Source: Bacteroidota bacterium (GTDB lineage Bacteria > Bacteroidota > Bacteroidia > Chitinophagales > Chitinophagaceae). From it: 64,000 nt of DNA. Position numbers and translations under genes: made by a program. Position 1 is the stretch's first letter. Each line of letters starts with the position of its first letter. Below are positions 34,901-43,794 of this stretch, in pieces. The DNA is taken from assembly GCA_023424015.1 (NCBI GenBank), contig JAFAEM010000022.1, forward strand, positions 1 through 64,000, in the 5' to 3' direction. The notes below the pieces were generated by a model, which had not been told where the DNA came from, ran no database searches, and was given only the letters and a program-made list of their open reading frames with translations.

Positions 34901-35033
34901 TTATATCAGCGATCCTGAAGTGAATACACTGGGTACGGGCCAGACAGGTGTAAGAAACATCTCTGCCGGAGTTGATTTTTATACGATACCCCAGCCACGC
35001 ACTTTCACGATTGGTTTAAATGTTAAATTCTAA
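31959..35033 (+). CDS. SusC/RagA-type TonB-linked outer membrane transporter
   Basis: A 1025-residue outer membrane protein that imports oligosaccharides or other large nutrients with energy from TonB. After the signal (MKRRIYLLCTSLALSIWAIGQ) comes a carboxypeptidase-like regulatory domain (GTVQSDEGRPLEGATVTIKGT, residues about 24-100). Then follows the SusC plug signature SEVVVVGYGQSQKRNVSGS, the plug with ALQGKAPGVV and IRIRGTSSLSASSQPLYVIDG, and a long beta-barrel ending in aromatic TFTIGLNVKF. Starts at 31953 and 31959 fit the signal; the frame is open to 31908. susD follows after 77 bases. No sigma/anti-sigma pair or hybrid regulator is next to it in this window. Confidence 0.96.
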   Translation: MKRRIYLLCTSLALSIWAIGQVQVRGTVQSDEGRPLEGATVTIKGTKIATIANSEGVFVIEVPSSSSTLVISSVGFLTSEQPASSNVMDIILRKDDRRLSEVVVVGYGQSQKRNVSGSISRVVGREIENQPVQSFESALQGKAPGVVIENSSGKVGQGIKIRIRGTSSLSASSQPLYVIDGIPLTTASQSDINNEPTNPLIDINPNDIESIEVLKDASASAIYGARATNGVVLITTKKGTRGGKSIVELNTSYGVSNPTMKRGFLNAREYVMMLREAAVNDGRIDYQRGASGFPTEQDAIDAYVADYESVFDYYSLGTDWRNAEVDVNYEDQTYNKNAGNKQIDLSLRGGNEKTRFFASAFYNDQEAIVIANRFRRYGGRLNLDHSINDKVTIGLNLTSSRSQLDRVTNDNAFSTPGQLVAQIPISPLLDPVTGDFNENTLYSNGLLDAKYNSDKQVTYRNIGNVFANISILPSLSFRSEFGADILNMTEEAFADKRTQDGQGVGVGQYFTSQNVTFNTNNYFTYSPQINDNIKLTALLGMSYLQNDLRQSNQQAEAYPSPAVKNLAGATDVTFGNSLNARYNFLSYFLRSNVTIAGKYLVGASARIDGSSRFGPDNRYGVFPAVSAGWILSEEGFLNSSSIVSYLKLRGSWGITGNAEIGESQFLDLFSISNYPSLPGFIPVQLGDPKLKWEKTTQVDIGVDFGLFNNRITGEIDWYNKQTRDLLLAVNVPATNGYFDNVNFVNTIFQNLGSLENKGIEILLNSRNIENKDFKWSTSFNIAFNKNKVKNIQGQVIEGSSFQRAVEGEPISVFFMPKFLGVDPDNGDALYLGEDDKPTANYNFAKRVIVGDANPDFTGGFNNTFSYKGFDLNIFFTFVYGNEIYNNAGRFMSSGFGGGLDNQTTEILRRWQKPGDVTDVPRVSASFPSGHRTSSRWIYDGSYIRLRQLNIGYNLPSDVLGRLRISGARVYVAGTNLWTKTDYISDPEVNTLGTGQTGVRNISAGVDFYTIPQPRTFTIGLNVKF

Positions 35034-35110
35034 TATACATGAAACGGGAGAGTCAGGAGTTGGAAATGGACTGGTTATTATACTTCCCGAAATAGATAAA
35101 AAATAAAACC

Positions 35111-36481
35111 ATGAAATCAGGAATATCAATTTTAATATTAGCGTTTGTCGCGGTATTTAGTTCTTGCAATAAAAAGCTTGATGTGCCGCCGCAAAATACG
35201 CTGACACCTGACCAGATCGGGTCTGCAGATGATATAAAGGCAGTATTGTTCGGCGGGTATGCGACTTTACAAAATGCAAACAGCCTGGGCGAGAAGTTCA
35301 ATACCTTCGGAGAGTTGTTGGTACACAACGGTGACCTGGATTGGGCAGGAACTTTTGAAACATATACCGACTTGTCTCAAAATTCACAGGTGAGAACTTC
35401 TCCCGAGGTATACCGTGTATGGGCCAACTCATATCATACTATCAATACGGCCAATCTTGTTTTGAGCAAGCTTGATGTATTGATCGGCGATGAAAAGACC
35501 GAGATCGAAGGCGAAGCAAAGTTTTTGAGGGCTATTGCGTACTATTATCTTGTCAACCTCTATGCCCAACCTTACTCAAGCGGCAATGCAGCGGCCAATC
35601 CAGGCGTGCCCCTGATATTGGAACCTGTGACGGGGTTTGTTCCTGAACGAGATAAGTTACCCCGGGCTTCTGTTGAGGCTATATATACGCAGGTGGTATC
35701 AGACCTGGAAGATGCAGCTGCAAAAATGCCCGATGCATCAGAAGATGCGCGTGCCACGCGGTACTCAGCACTTGCTTTGCTTTCACGTGTCTACCTTTCG
35801 CAGTTAAAGTATACCGAAGCAGCTACGGCTGCCAATGAGGTGATAGAATCGGGTGAGTTTGCACTCACAGGAACTTATGCCGGGGCATTTAATAATGCCA
35901 GTAATTCCTCGGAAGATATTTTCGCGATACAGCAGACCAGCCAGAGTAATTCGGGTACCAGCAATTTTGGGATGACCACATTTTACTCAGCCGATCCCGA
36001 AGGCCGTGGAGAAATACAGGTCACAAATGCGCATATCGCCAAATATGAAGCGAATGATAGCAGGAAGGCTTTTTTCTACCCCGGTAGCAGTATTTCCGGT
36101 CAGAATGGGAATATGACAGGTAAGTGGAGAAGCCTGTATCGCGTGATTCCGGTGCTTCGTCTTGCCGAGATGTATCTAACCCGTGCCGAAGCTAACTATC
36201 GGAAAGGCGGCGCTCCCATCGGACCAAATACACCGCTCGACGATGTTAATATTGTCCGTGCACGTGTGAACCTTACTCCACTTGCATCCATCGCGAGCGT
36301 GGATGTGATTGTCAAAGAAAGATATTTGGAACTTGCTTTTGAAGGGGACCGGTTTTTCACCGTAAAAAGACTGAAACTTTCTGTCAACGGGCATCCATTT
36401 GATTTTGAGAAACTGGTATTACCCATACCGCAGAGAGAAATTGATCTCGGTAATTCATTACCTCAAAACCCAGGATATTAA
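35111..36481 (+). CDS. SusD/RagB-type nutrient-binding lipoprotein
   Basis: A 456-residue surface lipoprotein that caps the SusC barrel and binds the ligand. The signal MKSGISILILAFVAVFSSC ends in the lipid-modified cysteine, followed by the typical KLDVPPQNTLTP. Tetratricopeptide-like helices carry AKFLRAIAYYYLVNLYAQPYS, and the C-terminal part has PVLRLAEMYLTRAEANYRKG and ERYLELAFEGDRFFTVKR, all standard for the family. It lies downstream of susC in the same direction, surely one operon. The length is a little below the usual 500-600 residues, suggesting a simple ligand-binding part. Confidence 0.95.
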   Translation: MKSGISILILAFVAVFSSCNKKLDVPPQNTLTPDQIGSADDIKAVLFGGYATLQNANSLGEKFNTFGELLVHNGDLDWAGTFETYTDLSQNSQVRTSPEVYRVWANSYHTINTANLVLSKLDVLIGDEKTEIEGEAKFLRAIAYYYLVNLYAQPYSSGNAAANPGVPLILEPVTGFVPERDKLPRASVEAIYTQVVSDLEDAAAKMPDASEDARATRYSALALLSRVYLSQLKYTEAATAANEVIESGEFALTGTYAGAFNNASNSSEDIFAIQQTSQSNSGTSNFGMTTFYSADPEGRGEIQVTNAHIAKYEANDSRKAFFYPGSSISGQNGNMTGKWRSLYRVIPVLRLAEMYLTRAEANYRKGGAPIGPNTPLDDVNIVRARVNLTPLASIASVDVIVKERYLELAFEGDRFFTVKRLKLSVNGHPFDFEKLVLPIPQREIDLGNSLPQNPGY

Positions 36482-36566
36482 AAAACGGGACAGGGTTAAA
36501 TAGTGTAAGAAGCAGGCAAAACCTGGTTTTAGTGGCTGACCAGGGACCTGCTTCTTGCCCTTGTTC

Positions 36567-38156
36567 TTAGTATTTCCCATTGGCGAATAAATGTTCTGCC
36601 AGTTTTTTATCGTGACCGTATACATCTTCACGAAAATTCAATTCACCCTTGCTGTTCACCCATGCTGTGAAATAACCGATAAACACAGGTATCGTTTCCT
36701 TTAGTGTTACAAATCTTTCTTTACCGCTGTTCATGGCCTGTGTAATTTTCGCATCAGTCCAACTGGAATCATTGCGCAAGAGGTATATGGCCAGTTTTTT
36801 GGCCTCGGCGAGTCGTATGCAACCGTGACTAAAAGCCCTTTTACTCTCGTTAAATAAACTTTTGGACGGGGTGTCGTGCAGGTAGATACTATAACTGTTG
36901 GGAAAAAGGAATTTTACAAGCCCCAGCGAATTACGCGGACCCGGTTTTTGCCGCACATTTCCATTGTTCCATTCCATATTATGGTTGGCCAGATAGTTTT
37001 TATTCCGCTCTATGCCAGGGAGTATTTCATTTTTGATGATACTTTGCGGCACGTTCCAATAGGGGCTAAATACGATGTACTTCATGTCACCGTTAAAAAT
37101 TACGGTGTTGTGTGCGGTTGATCCTACCACAACATCCATGCTCCAGGCCAGCTTTCCTTTTTCAAAGATGTGTACCCGGAACTCGGGTATATTGACGAGC
37201 AGGTAATCACCTGCCGGTTCCGCCGGTACCCACCGCATACGTTCCATATTGATCAATATCTGCCGGGTATATTCATGTATGGGCCTGTTGAGTGCCCTGA
37301 TCAGTGCAGGTCCGGCCACGCCGTCATCCTTTAACCCATGTTTTCTTTGAAAAGATTTTAACGCGTCTGCGGTTTGATCGTTGAAGAGGCCGCTGCTATC
37401 CGGCTTTTCAAGATCGCCCAAAAGATATAAGCGCTGCTTGATATCAGCAATCGTGCGTGAAGAATCCCCGTTTCGATAAACCTTTTTATCAGCTATTATG
37501 GAATCCCATTTGCCTGATTTTTCTATTTCATAGTATTTCAGCAAATGCGTTTTTAACAGGTTGTACTGCCGGTTGACCGGTTCGTAAGCATCGAGATTAC
37601 GGCCTTTGTTTACCAGCATTGAGTCCAGGAAACCAACCGGGTTTATCTTTTTCTTCGGGATATACCAGTTCAGGTCTTTGGTGTCGATACCACGACCGGA
37701 ATAAGCCTTATAAGTGTAGCGCAGGAACTGGTAGGTAAGTCCAAGTTCAGTTTCCAGGATCAGGGGATCAGCAGGTTGAATGGTGGAGTCTGTTTGTAAT
37801 GAGTCGATCAGCTTATGCAGTCGGGCATCGTACAGCGAACTATCGCCCGAGTATCCTATATAGCTGTTTTGCATACCCGAGAAGGTATTCGCGTAGTCTG
37901 CAATCCCATCGTCGTGAAACCAGGCATACTGGTAATTGCGGCCGTTGTAAAAACTGCGCATCTCATTGGCCAGGGTGTCCGGAATGGCATGGCTATGAAT
38001 ATAATTTTCAAGTGCGAGGCTGTCAAAAAATATATCGCTAAACGAATTTTTTATGGTGATGCTTGTATCGCGTTGGGCCAGGCCGGCATCGGCCTCGTGT
38101 TGCCTACAGGTTGCGAGGGAAAAACCAACGAGAATAATCAGGATAAACTTTTTCAT
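36567..38156 (-). CDS. YcbB-type L,D-transpeptidase lipoprotein (copy 1)
   Basis: About 529 residues. A lipoprotein signal (MKKFILIILVGFSLATC) is followed by a scaffold region, a peptidoglycan-binding helical domain (DIKQRLYLLGDL...ALKSFQRKHGL, about residues 220-285), and a YkuD catalytic domain with the active-site motif SHGCIRL (cysteine near residue 446). Such enzymes link meso-diaminopimelate residues of neighbouring stems (3-3 cross-links) or attach proteins to the wall. The frame extends three residues further to 38165. The paralogue at 38250 lies just upstream on the same strand with a 93-base gap, so the two are likely co-transcribed. Confidence 0.92.
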   Translation of the reverse strand: MKKFILIILVGFSLATCRQHEADAGLAQRDTSITIKNSFSDIFFDSLALENYIHSHAIPDTLANEMRSFYNGRNYQYAWFHDDGIADYANTFSGMQNSYIGYSGDSSLYDARLHKLIDSLQTDSTIQPADPLILETELGLTYQFLRYTYKAYSGRGIDTKDLNWYIPKKKINPVGFLDSMLVNKGRNLDAYEPVNRQYNLLKTHLLKYYEIEKSGKWDSIIADKKVYRNGDSSRTIADIKQRLYLLGDLEKPDSSGLFNDQTADALKSFQRKHGLKDDGVAGPALIRALNRPIHEYTRQILINMERMRWVPAEPAGDYLLVNIPEFRVHIFEKGKLAWSMDVVVGSTAHNTVIFNGDMKYIVFSPYWNVPQSIIKNEILPGIERNKNYLANHNMEWNNGNVRQKPGPRNSLGLVKFLFPNSYSIYLHDTPSKSLFNESKRAFSHGCIRLAEAKKLAIYLLRNDSSWTDAKITQAMNSGKERFVTLKETIPVFIGYFTAWVNSKGELNFREDVYGHDKKLAEHLFANGKY

Positions 38157-38249
38157 GGAAGGCATTATTGGTTAGCCGCAAAAATATGCAACCTGAGGTT
38201 GAAAACTTTCGTTTGCTGTCTCTCCGACGATCTAACAAGGCCATTCCAT

Positions 38250-39857
38250 TTATAAGAACATTTTCGAAATTAACTGTTCATCATGGCCATAAATATCTTC
38301 ACGGAAATTCAATTCGCCATTTTCCACCCACGCCGTATAATATGTGATCAAAACCGGAACAGGTTCTTTGAGCTTCACAAATTTTTCCTCTCCTTTATTC
38401 ATCGCTTCTCTAATCTTTTCAGCATCCCACCCCGGATGGTCCTGGAGCAGGTAAGCCGCCATCTTTTCCGGATCGCTCAGGCGGATGCAACCATGACTAA
38501 ATGCTCTTTTATCTTTTTTAAACAGGCTTTTGGAAGGAGTGTCATGGAAATAGATATTGAAACTGTTTGGGAATAAAAACTTCACCTTGCCTAAAGCATT
38601 TTTTTCACCTGGAAGTTGTCTGATCTCGGGTATACCATCCTTTTCACCAGTGATCTCCATATTTTCTTTTTCGAGATAGTCCGGATCTTTTTCAATAGCG
38701 GGTAATATCTCTTTTTCGACAATGCTTTCTGGTACGTTCCAATAAGGACTAAAGACCACCTGGTTGAGGTTACCGGTGAATATTCTTGTGTCATGACCTC
38801 CCTTGCCAACTACCACATCCATGTCAAACACATTTTTATCACCATCCTTTACATGTAGTATAAACGCGGGGATGTTTACCAGTATCATCCTGCCTTTGGC
38901 TTGCTGTGGCAGCCAGCGCATCCGGTCCATATTGATTAGGATCTGTTGTATCCGTCTTTCAACAGGTACATTCATTTCATGGATGGTGGTTTCACCAGGC
39001 ATACCATCAGCGCTCAAGCCGTGCCGTTGTTGAAATCTTTTAATCGCCATTTCCAACGTATCATTAAAAACCTGCGAGCTGTCCGCGACAGGAAATCCAT
39101 CGGTCAGCTGCAATCTTTTTTTGATGGAGACTATACCCGGATGTGATGAACCTTTTTTATATTTTTTATTAGCGGTCACCCCGGGCCAGCCACCATTGGC
39201 CTGTATGTTATGATATATGGCTAGTTGTTCTTTCAGTAAGCCATAGGACGGATTTACATCTTCATAGTATTTATCATCCTTGTGTTTCTTTTTCAATAAG
39301 GAATCGGCGAGATAGATGGCATCGACTTTTTTAGCAGGTACAAAGCGTTCCATTTCCTTACGCTTTACGTATTCCCGGTCGTACGCCAGCAGGGTATGTG
39401 TGATAAAATGAAGGGTGAGCTGGATCTCCGTTGCAATAAAATTTTTGTCTTTTGCCGAAGGAGCAACATTTTCCTGGGCAACGAGCCGATCCATTCTTTT
39501 TTGCAGCTGCTTATTCTCAAGAAGGGTGTCATCAGTCGAACTGGTGTAATGAGTATGCAGGTTCCAGAAACCGCGGGCCTGTTCGGTCAGACCATCACTG
39601 GAAAACCAGGCAAATTCAAAGTTGCGGCTATTATAAAAGCTCCGTATCCGGCGCGACAATGAATCGGGAATTTTTTTCTCACTGATAAATTTTTCCACAG
39701 CGTTACTATCCAGGAACAGATCACTATAGGCATTGCGGGGTGTAACACTAAAGTTGCGGGAAGATACTTTTTTGCCTTTTTTCTCAGTAGTATCCAAATT
39801 ATTACAGGCAATCAAAAAACAGGTACAGGTAAATAAACAAATAAATAGTTTAATCAT
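38250..39857 (-). CDS. YcbB-type L,D-transpeptidase lipoprotein (copy 2)
   Basis: A 535-residue paralogue of the next gene with the same order of parts: lipoprotein signal MIKLFICLFTCTCFLIAC, scaffold region, peptidoglycan-binding helices (SIKKRLQLTDGF...AIKRFQQRHGL), YkuD domain with SHGCIRL, and a shared ending LNFREDIYGHDEQL. The two proteins align along their full length but are clearly diverged, so the duplication is not recent. Both catalytic motifs are intact, so both are probably active. The shared stretches KVKFLFPNS and HDTPSKSLF near the active site suggest a common substrate. Confidence 0.92.
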   Translation of the reverse strand: MIKLFICLFTCTCFLIACNNLDTTEKKGKKVSSRNFSVTPRNAYSDLFLDSNAVEKFISEKKIPDSLSRRIRSFYNSRNFEFAWFSSDGLTEQARGFWNLHTHYTSSTDDTLLENKQLQKRMDRLVAQENVAPSAKDKNFIATEIQLTLHFITHTLLAYDREYVKRKEMERFVPAKKVDAIYLADSLLKKKHKDDKYYEDVNPSYGLLKEQLAIYHNIQANGGWPGVTANKKYKKGSSHPGIVSIKKRLQLTDGFPVADSSQVFNDTLEMAIKRFQQRHGLSADGMPGETTIHEMNVPVERRIQQILINMDRMRWLPQQAKGRMILVNIPAFILHVKDGDKNVFDMDVVVGKGGHDTRIFTGNLNQVVFSPYWNVPESIVEKEILPAIEKDPDYLEKENMEITGEKDGIPEIRQLPGEKNALGKVKFLFPNSFNIYFHDTPSKSLFKKDKRAFSHGCIRLSDPEKMAAYLLQDHPGWDAEKIREAMNKGEEKFVKLKEPVPVLITYYTAWVENGELNFREDIYGHDEQLISKMFL

Positions 39858-39927
39858 ACTACTGCGTTTGCAAAGACTATGCCCTGCCCCCGATTGGGAA
39901 CTGCCGCAGTGCCGATACTTTGGCGAT

Positions 39928-39962
39928 AAAAAACAAGCGGGTCAAAAATCCGACCCGCTTGT
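39928..39962 (-). terminator. Terminator of the S9 peptidase gene
   Basis: An 11-pair perfect stem (ACAAGCGGGTC with GACCCGCTTGT) around an eight-base loop, followed on the minus strand by six T residues. It starts about 30 bases past the peptidase stop codon and separates that gene from the L,D-transpeptidase pair. Confidence 0.9.
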
Positions 39963-39990
39963 AAACACTTTTTATTATCCAGCTTAATTC

Positions 39991-41910
39991 CTAGTCCTTT
40001 TTCGCTGCCACCTCTTCACCTTTCAGGTGTTTGTCGAGGAACTGGAGTATCTGGCCATAACCCTTGATCTCATTTTCTTTTTTTACAAAGCCGTGGCCTT
40101 CGTCGGGGAATACCACGTATTCTACCGGCACATTATTTTTCTTGACCGCCGCTACGATTTCATCGCTTTCTACCTGCAATACCCGGGGATCGTTTGCTCC
40201 CTGCAGTACCATCAACGGCTTTTTAATATTGGAGGCATGGAGTAGGGGTGAATATTGTTTCAGCCTGACTGTATCGGCAGTATTAGGATCACCGATCTCT
40301 TCATACAATGCTTTTTTGAATGATTCCCAGTAGGGAGGGATCTCTTTCAAGGTTCTCAGCCAGTTGGATACGCCAAAAATATCTACACCTACGTTAAACT
40401 CGTCGGGTTTGAAGGCGAGTGCGGCCAATGTCATATAACCACCATACGATCCACCGATGATCCCAATTTTTGTAGAGTCGATATAATCCTGGCTGGCGAG
40501 CCATTTTTTACCCCAAACACAGTCGTTGAGATCTTTGTCACCATGGTTGCGGTCATCCATTTTATAGAATGTTTTTCCATAGCCGCTGCTTCCCCTGTTG
40601 TTTACAGCCAGTATCGCATATCCATGGTTTACCAAATATTGAATCAACGAGAAATAACCAACCCTTGACTGTCCGCCGGGTCCTCCATGCACCCAGACAA
40701 GTGCCGGCACTTTTTGGTTTTTACCAGCCTGGAGTGGCTTGTAGTAAATGGCAGGAATCTCAAGCCCGTCAAATGATTTATACCGCACCACCTGGGCTGA
40801 TACCAGGTCGTTACCATCCATTTCGGGGTTTAAGGTATTTGTTAGTTTCTTCAGTTCTTTGGTGTCAAAATCATAAACGTAGATATTGTTGGGTGATTTA
40901 CCGTCACCAATGGTGAGGCGCATCTTCTTCTCACTGCGTGAAAAGTTTACCGCCTGAACATCACCATTTTCGATAGCAGGAAAATCAACCTTATCACCAG
41001 TTTTATGATCAAATAAATAAATCTTGTTGCGCCCGTCTTCATTCACACCAATAACCCTGTATTTTTCATTAAAGGAGGTGTACATATACATCACATCCCA
41101 GTTCGTGCTGTAGAATTTTTCACTCTTGCCGCTCGCCACATCATATTTCATCACCTGCTGGTATTCGCTTCCTTCGTCAGTTGTATAATAAAGGACTTTA
41201 CCATCGTTGGAAAATTGCAGCGGACCATTATTACTTTCAATACTGTCGGAATTGATTTTCTTCAACTCCTTTGTCTGTTTGTTGAACAGGAAAAGATTGG
41301 TTGCAGAAGTGGTAACCGGCTGCATTAACGCGAGCAGATTCTCATCATCAGACATCGCGCCAACATCAAAACCACTTTCATTTTTATAAACCATAATAGG
41401 TGTCCATGTGACAGTATCCATCTTGTACAGGTCGAAGAACCGGGGGTCTCTTTTGTTGGAAGTGTAGTACATGAACTTATTATCGCGGCTCCAGCCTCCG
41501 AAATTGGCTTTTTCTTTTTCACCGGGTGTAAGGTCTTTTACAGAGCCATCGGCTTTTTGCAAAAACAGGTGGTCATTTTCGTCGCCGCCCTTATCAGCGC
41601 TGTAAATAAAGCTGGCGGAGCCAGGTACATAGCTATTCGCAAAAACAGATTCCTTGGTCGAGGTAGTCAGTACTTTTTTATCACCACTGGCGATATCGAT
41701 CTCATAAGCATTATAAATACCGCTTTCATTGCTGCTGACGAGTAGTTTTGAATCATCACTTGAAAGAAACCCGCCACCTACCTGGGTGCTTTTGTAAAAC
41801 TGCTCGATCGTGTACTGTTTTACATCCCTGGGCTGGGATTCATTTGAAGAGTCGCTGGTGTTGCAGGAAAAAAAGACTAAAGCCAGCGCAGCATAAGTTA
41901 ATCGTTTCAT
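39991..41910 (-). CDS. S9 family prolyl oligopeptidase-type lipoprotein
   Basis: A 639-residue serine peptidase. The lipoprotein signal MKRLTYAALALVFFSC is followed by a beta-propeller region (about residues 40-370) with repeated strands such as LLVSSNESGIYNAYEID, then an alpha/beta-hydrolase domain. The nucleophile serine lies in IGGSYGGYMTLAAL, the acid in GANDPRVLQ, and the histidine in DEGHGF. Such enzymes cut dipeptides or short peptides, some after proline or alanine; the specificity is not clear. It is probably periplasmic. It is a single gene between its own terminator and a divergent atpD. Confidence 0.92.
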   Translation of the reverse strand: MKRLTYAALALVFFSCNTSDSSNESQPRDVKQYTIEQFYKSTQVGGGFLSSDDSKLLVSSNESGIYNAYEIDIASGDKKVLTTSTKESVFANSYVPGSASFIYSADKGGDENDHLFLQKADGSVKDLTPGEKEKANFGGWSRDNKFMYYTSNKRDPRFFDLYKMDTVTWTPIMVYKNESGFDVGAMSDDENLLALMQPVTTSATNLFLFNKQTKELKKINSDSIESNNGPLQFSNDGKVLYYTTDEGSEYQQVMKYDVASGKSEKFYSTNWDVMYMYTSFNEKYRVIGVNEDGRNKIYLFDHKTGDKVDFPAIENGDVQAVNFSRSEKKMRLTIGDGKSPNNIYVYDFDTKELKKLTNTLNPEMDGNDLVSAQVVRYKSFDGLEIPAIYYKPLQAGKNQKVPALVWVHGGPGGQSRVGYFSLIQYLVNHGYAILAVNNRGSSGYGKTFYKMDDRNHGDKDLNDCVWGKKWLASQDYIDSTKIGIIGGSYGGYMTLAALAFKPDEFNVGVDIFGVSNWLRTLKEIPPYWESFKKALYEEIGDPNTADTVRLKQYSPLLHASNIKKPLMVLQGANDPRVLQVESDEIVAAVKKNNVPVEYVVFPDEGHGFVKKENEIKGYGQILQFLDKHLKGEEVAAKKD

Positions 41911-42111
41911 ATTATGGTTTTAGTTGATCTGGAAGATAAAGTTTATTAGCCGATCACACGCGGACTTTTTGAACCGGGTTTATTTTTCCTGAAGAATGGT
42001 CATTATGATATCTAAAGTCGCGATCATGAAGGCTAAGACAGCACTATTTTCAGCCTGAAAATAGAAATCCACAGTCTTTTTCACCATTTTTAAAATTGGC
42101 CGTTTTCCAAT

Positions 42112-42141
42112 TTGCACATTCAGCCCGCTCCCTTACCTTTG
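42112..42141 (+). promoter_or_regulatory. Promoter of atpD-atpC
   Basis: TTG at 42112-42114, a 19-base spacer and TACCTTTG at 42134-42141 match the Bacteroidota primary sigma consensus exactly. The leader to atpD is about 30 bases. This is the clearest promoter in the window. Confidence 0.8.
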
Positions 42142-42178
42142 CGCCCTGAAATATAACCTCTTCGCTTAAATTAATCAT

Positions 42179-43678
42179 ATGGCAAACGTTGGTAAAGTAA
42201 AGCAAGTCATTGGCGCTGTGATCGATGTGCAGTTCGATGGCACGCTACCTGATATCTATAACGCATTGGAACTGAAAAAGGAAAATGGCGACACCCTGGT
42301 TCTGGAAGTGCAGCAGCACCTTGGTGAGGATAGCGTTCGTACCATCGCCATGGACGGTACCGAAGGACTGGTAAGAGGCACCCAGGTGGTGGATACCGGG
42401 AAGGCTATCGCCATGCCCACCGGCGACGGTATCAAAGGTCGCCTTTTTAATGTGACCGGTGACCCAATCGATGGTCTGCCCGTGGTGTCAAAAGCCAACG
42501 GCCGCCCCATTCACGCCAAGCCTCCCACATTTGAAAACCTGAGCACGGCTACTGAAGTGTTGTTTACAGGTATCAAAGTTATCGACCTGATTGAGCCCTA
42601 TGCGAAGGGTGGAAAGATCGGTTTGTTCGGTGGTGCTGGTGTGGGCAAAACGGTATTGATCCAGGAACTTATCAACAATATCGCTAAGGCATACGCCGGT
42701 GTGTCGGTTTTTGCCGGTGTGGGTGAAAGAACCCGTGAAGGAAATGACCTGATGAGGGAAATGATCGAAGCAGGCATCATGAAATATGGTGATGCCTTCA
42801 AACATAGCATGGAAGAAGGCGGATGGGACCTGAGCAAGGTGGATATGAAGGAACTCGCGGATTCAAAAGCAACTTTCGTGTTTGGCCAGATGAACGAGCC
42901 TCCCGGCGCCCGTGCCCGGGTAGCACTTTCGGGTCTGACCATTGCGGAATACTACCGCGATGGTGATGGAGAAGGCAAGGGCCGTGATATCCTTTTCTTT
43001 GTGGATAACATATTCCGTTTTACCCAGGCCGGTTCTGAGGTATCAGCCCTGCTGGGCCGGATGCCTTCAGCGGTGGGTTACCAGCCTACGCTGGCTACCG
43101 AAATGGGCATCATGCAGGAGCGTATCACCTCCACCAAAAACGGTTCGATCACCTCGGTTCAAGCTGTTTACGTACCCGCAGATGACCTTACAGACCCCGC
43201 TCCGGCTACAACTTTTGCACACCTTGACGCGACAACGGTTTTGAGTCGGAAAATTGCCGATCTTGGTATCTATCCCGCCGTTGATCCTCTGGACTCTACT
43301 TCACGTATCCTGACACCGAAGATTGTAGGTGATCAGCACTATGATTGCGCCAACCGTGTGAAAGGGATTTTACAACGCTATAAGGAATTGCAGGATATTA
43401 TAGCCATCCTTGGTTTGGATGAACTGAGCGATGATGATAAAATGACTGTATCCCGTGCGAGAAAAGTACAGCGTTTCCTGTCACAACCATTCCACGTGGC
43501 GGAAGCCTTTACAGGTCTGAAAGGTGTGCTGGTTCCCATTGAAGAAACGATTCGTGGATTCAATATGATCCTCGATGGGGAAGTGGATGATCTTCCCGAA
43601 GCGGCATTCAACCTGGTAGGTACCATCGATGACGCGATCGAGAAAGGGAAGAAGATGACAGCGCAGGCACAGGGATAA
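42179..43678 (+). CDS. atpD: F1 ATP synthase subunit beta
   Basis: The 499-residue catalytic subunit of F1. The P-loop GGAGVGKTVLIQ is near residue 155, followed by GVGERTREGNDL, the Walker B region RDILFFVDNIFRFTQAGSEVSALLGRMPSAVGYQPTL-type core (FVDNIFRF) and the C-terminal helical domain with LDELSDDDK, the DELSD-type loop that contacts the gamma subunit. It is followed by atpC. The other F1Fo genes are not in this window; a separate atpDC pair is usual in Bacteroidota. Confidence 0.98.
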   Translation: MANVGKVKQVIGAVIDVQFDGTLPDIYNALELKKENGDTLVLEVQQHLGEDSVRTIAMDGTEGLVRGTQVVDTGKAIAMPTGDGIKGRLFNVTGDPIDGLPVVSKANGRPIHAKPPTFENLSTATEVLFTGIKVIDLIEPYAKGGKIGLFGGAGVGKTVLIQELINNIAKAYAGVSVFAGVGERTREGNDLMREMIEAGIMKYGDAFKHSMEEGGWDLSKVDMKELADSKATFVFGQMNEPPGARARVALSGLTIAEYYRDGDGEGKGRDILFFVDNIFRFTQAGSEVSALLGRMPSAVGYQPTLATEMGIMQERITSTKNGSITSVQAVYVPADDLTDPAPATTFAHLDATTVLSRKIADLGIYPAVDPLDSTSRILTPKIVGDQHYDCANRVKGILQRYKELQDIIAILGLDELSDDDKMTVSRARKVQRFLSQPFHVAEAFTGLKGVLVPIEETIRGFNMILDGEVDDLPEAAFNLVGTIDDAIEKGKKMTAQAQG

Positions 43679-43687
43679 TTTTTTGAA

Positions 43688-43768
43688 TGTGGAAATATGC
43701 TGATGTGAAAAATGTGAAAATGGATCGGCACGTTGTTGGGTGGTATTAATCATTTGCATATTTCCACA
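43688..43768. repeat. Inverted repeat of TGTGAAAATG words between atpD and atpC
   Basis: TGTGGAAATATGC at 43688-43700 is exactly complementary in reverse to GCATATTTCCACA at 43756-43768. The flanks add more paired words (AATGTGAAAATG on the left, CATTTTCACATT on the right). The intergenic space of 116 bases is almost filled by this dyad. It lies inside an operon, so it might tune expression of atpC relative to atpD or mark mRNA processing. The same word family recurs at 51646-51778. Confidence 0.7.
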
Positions 43769-43794
43769 CTTTCACATTTTCACATTATTACAGT

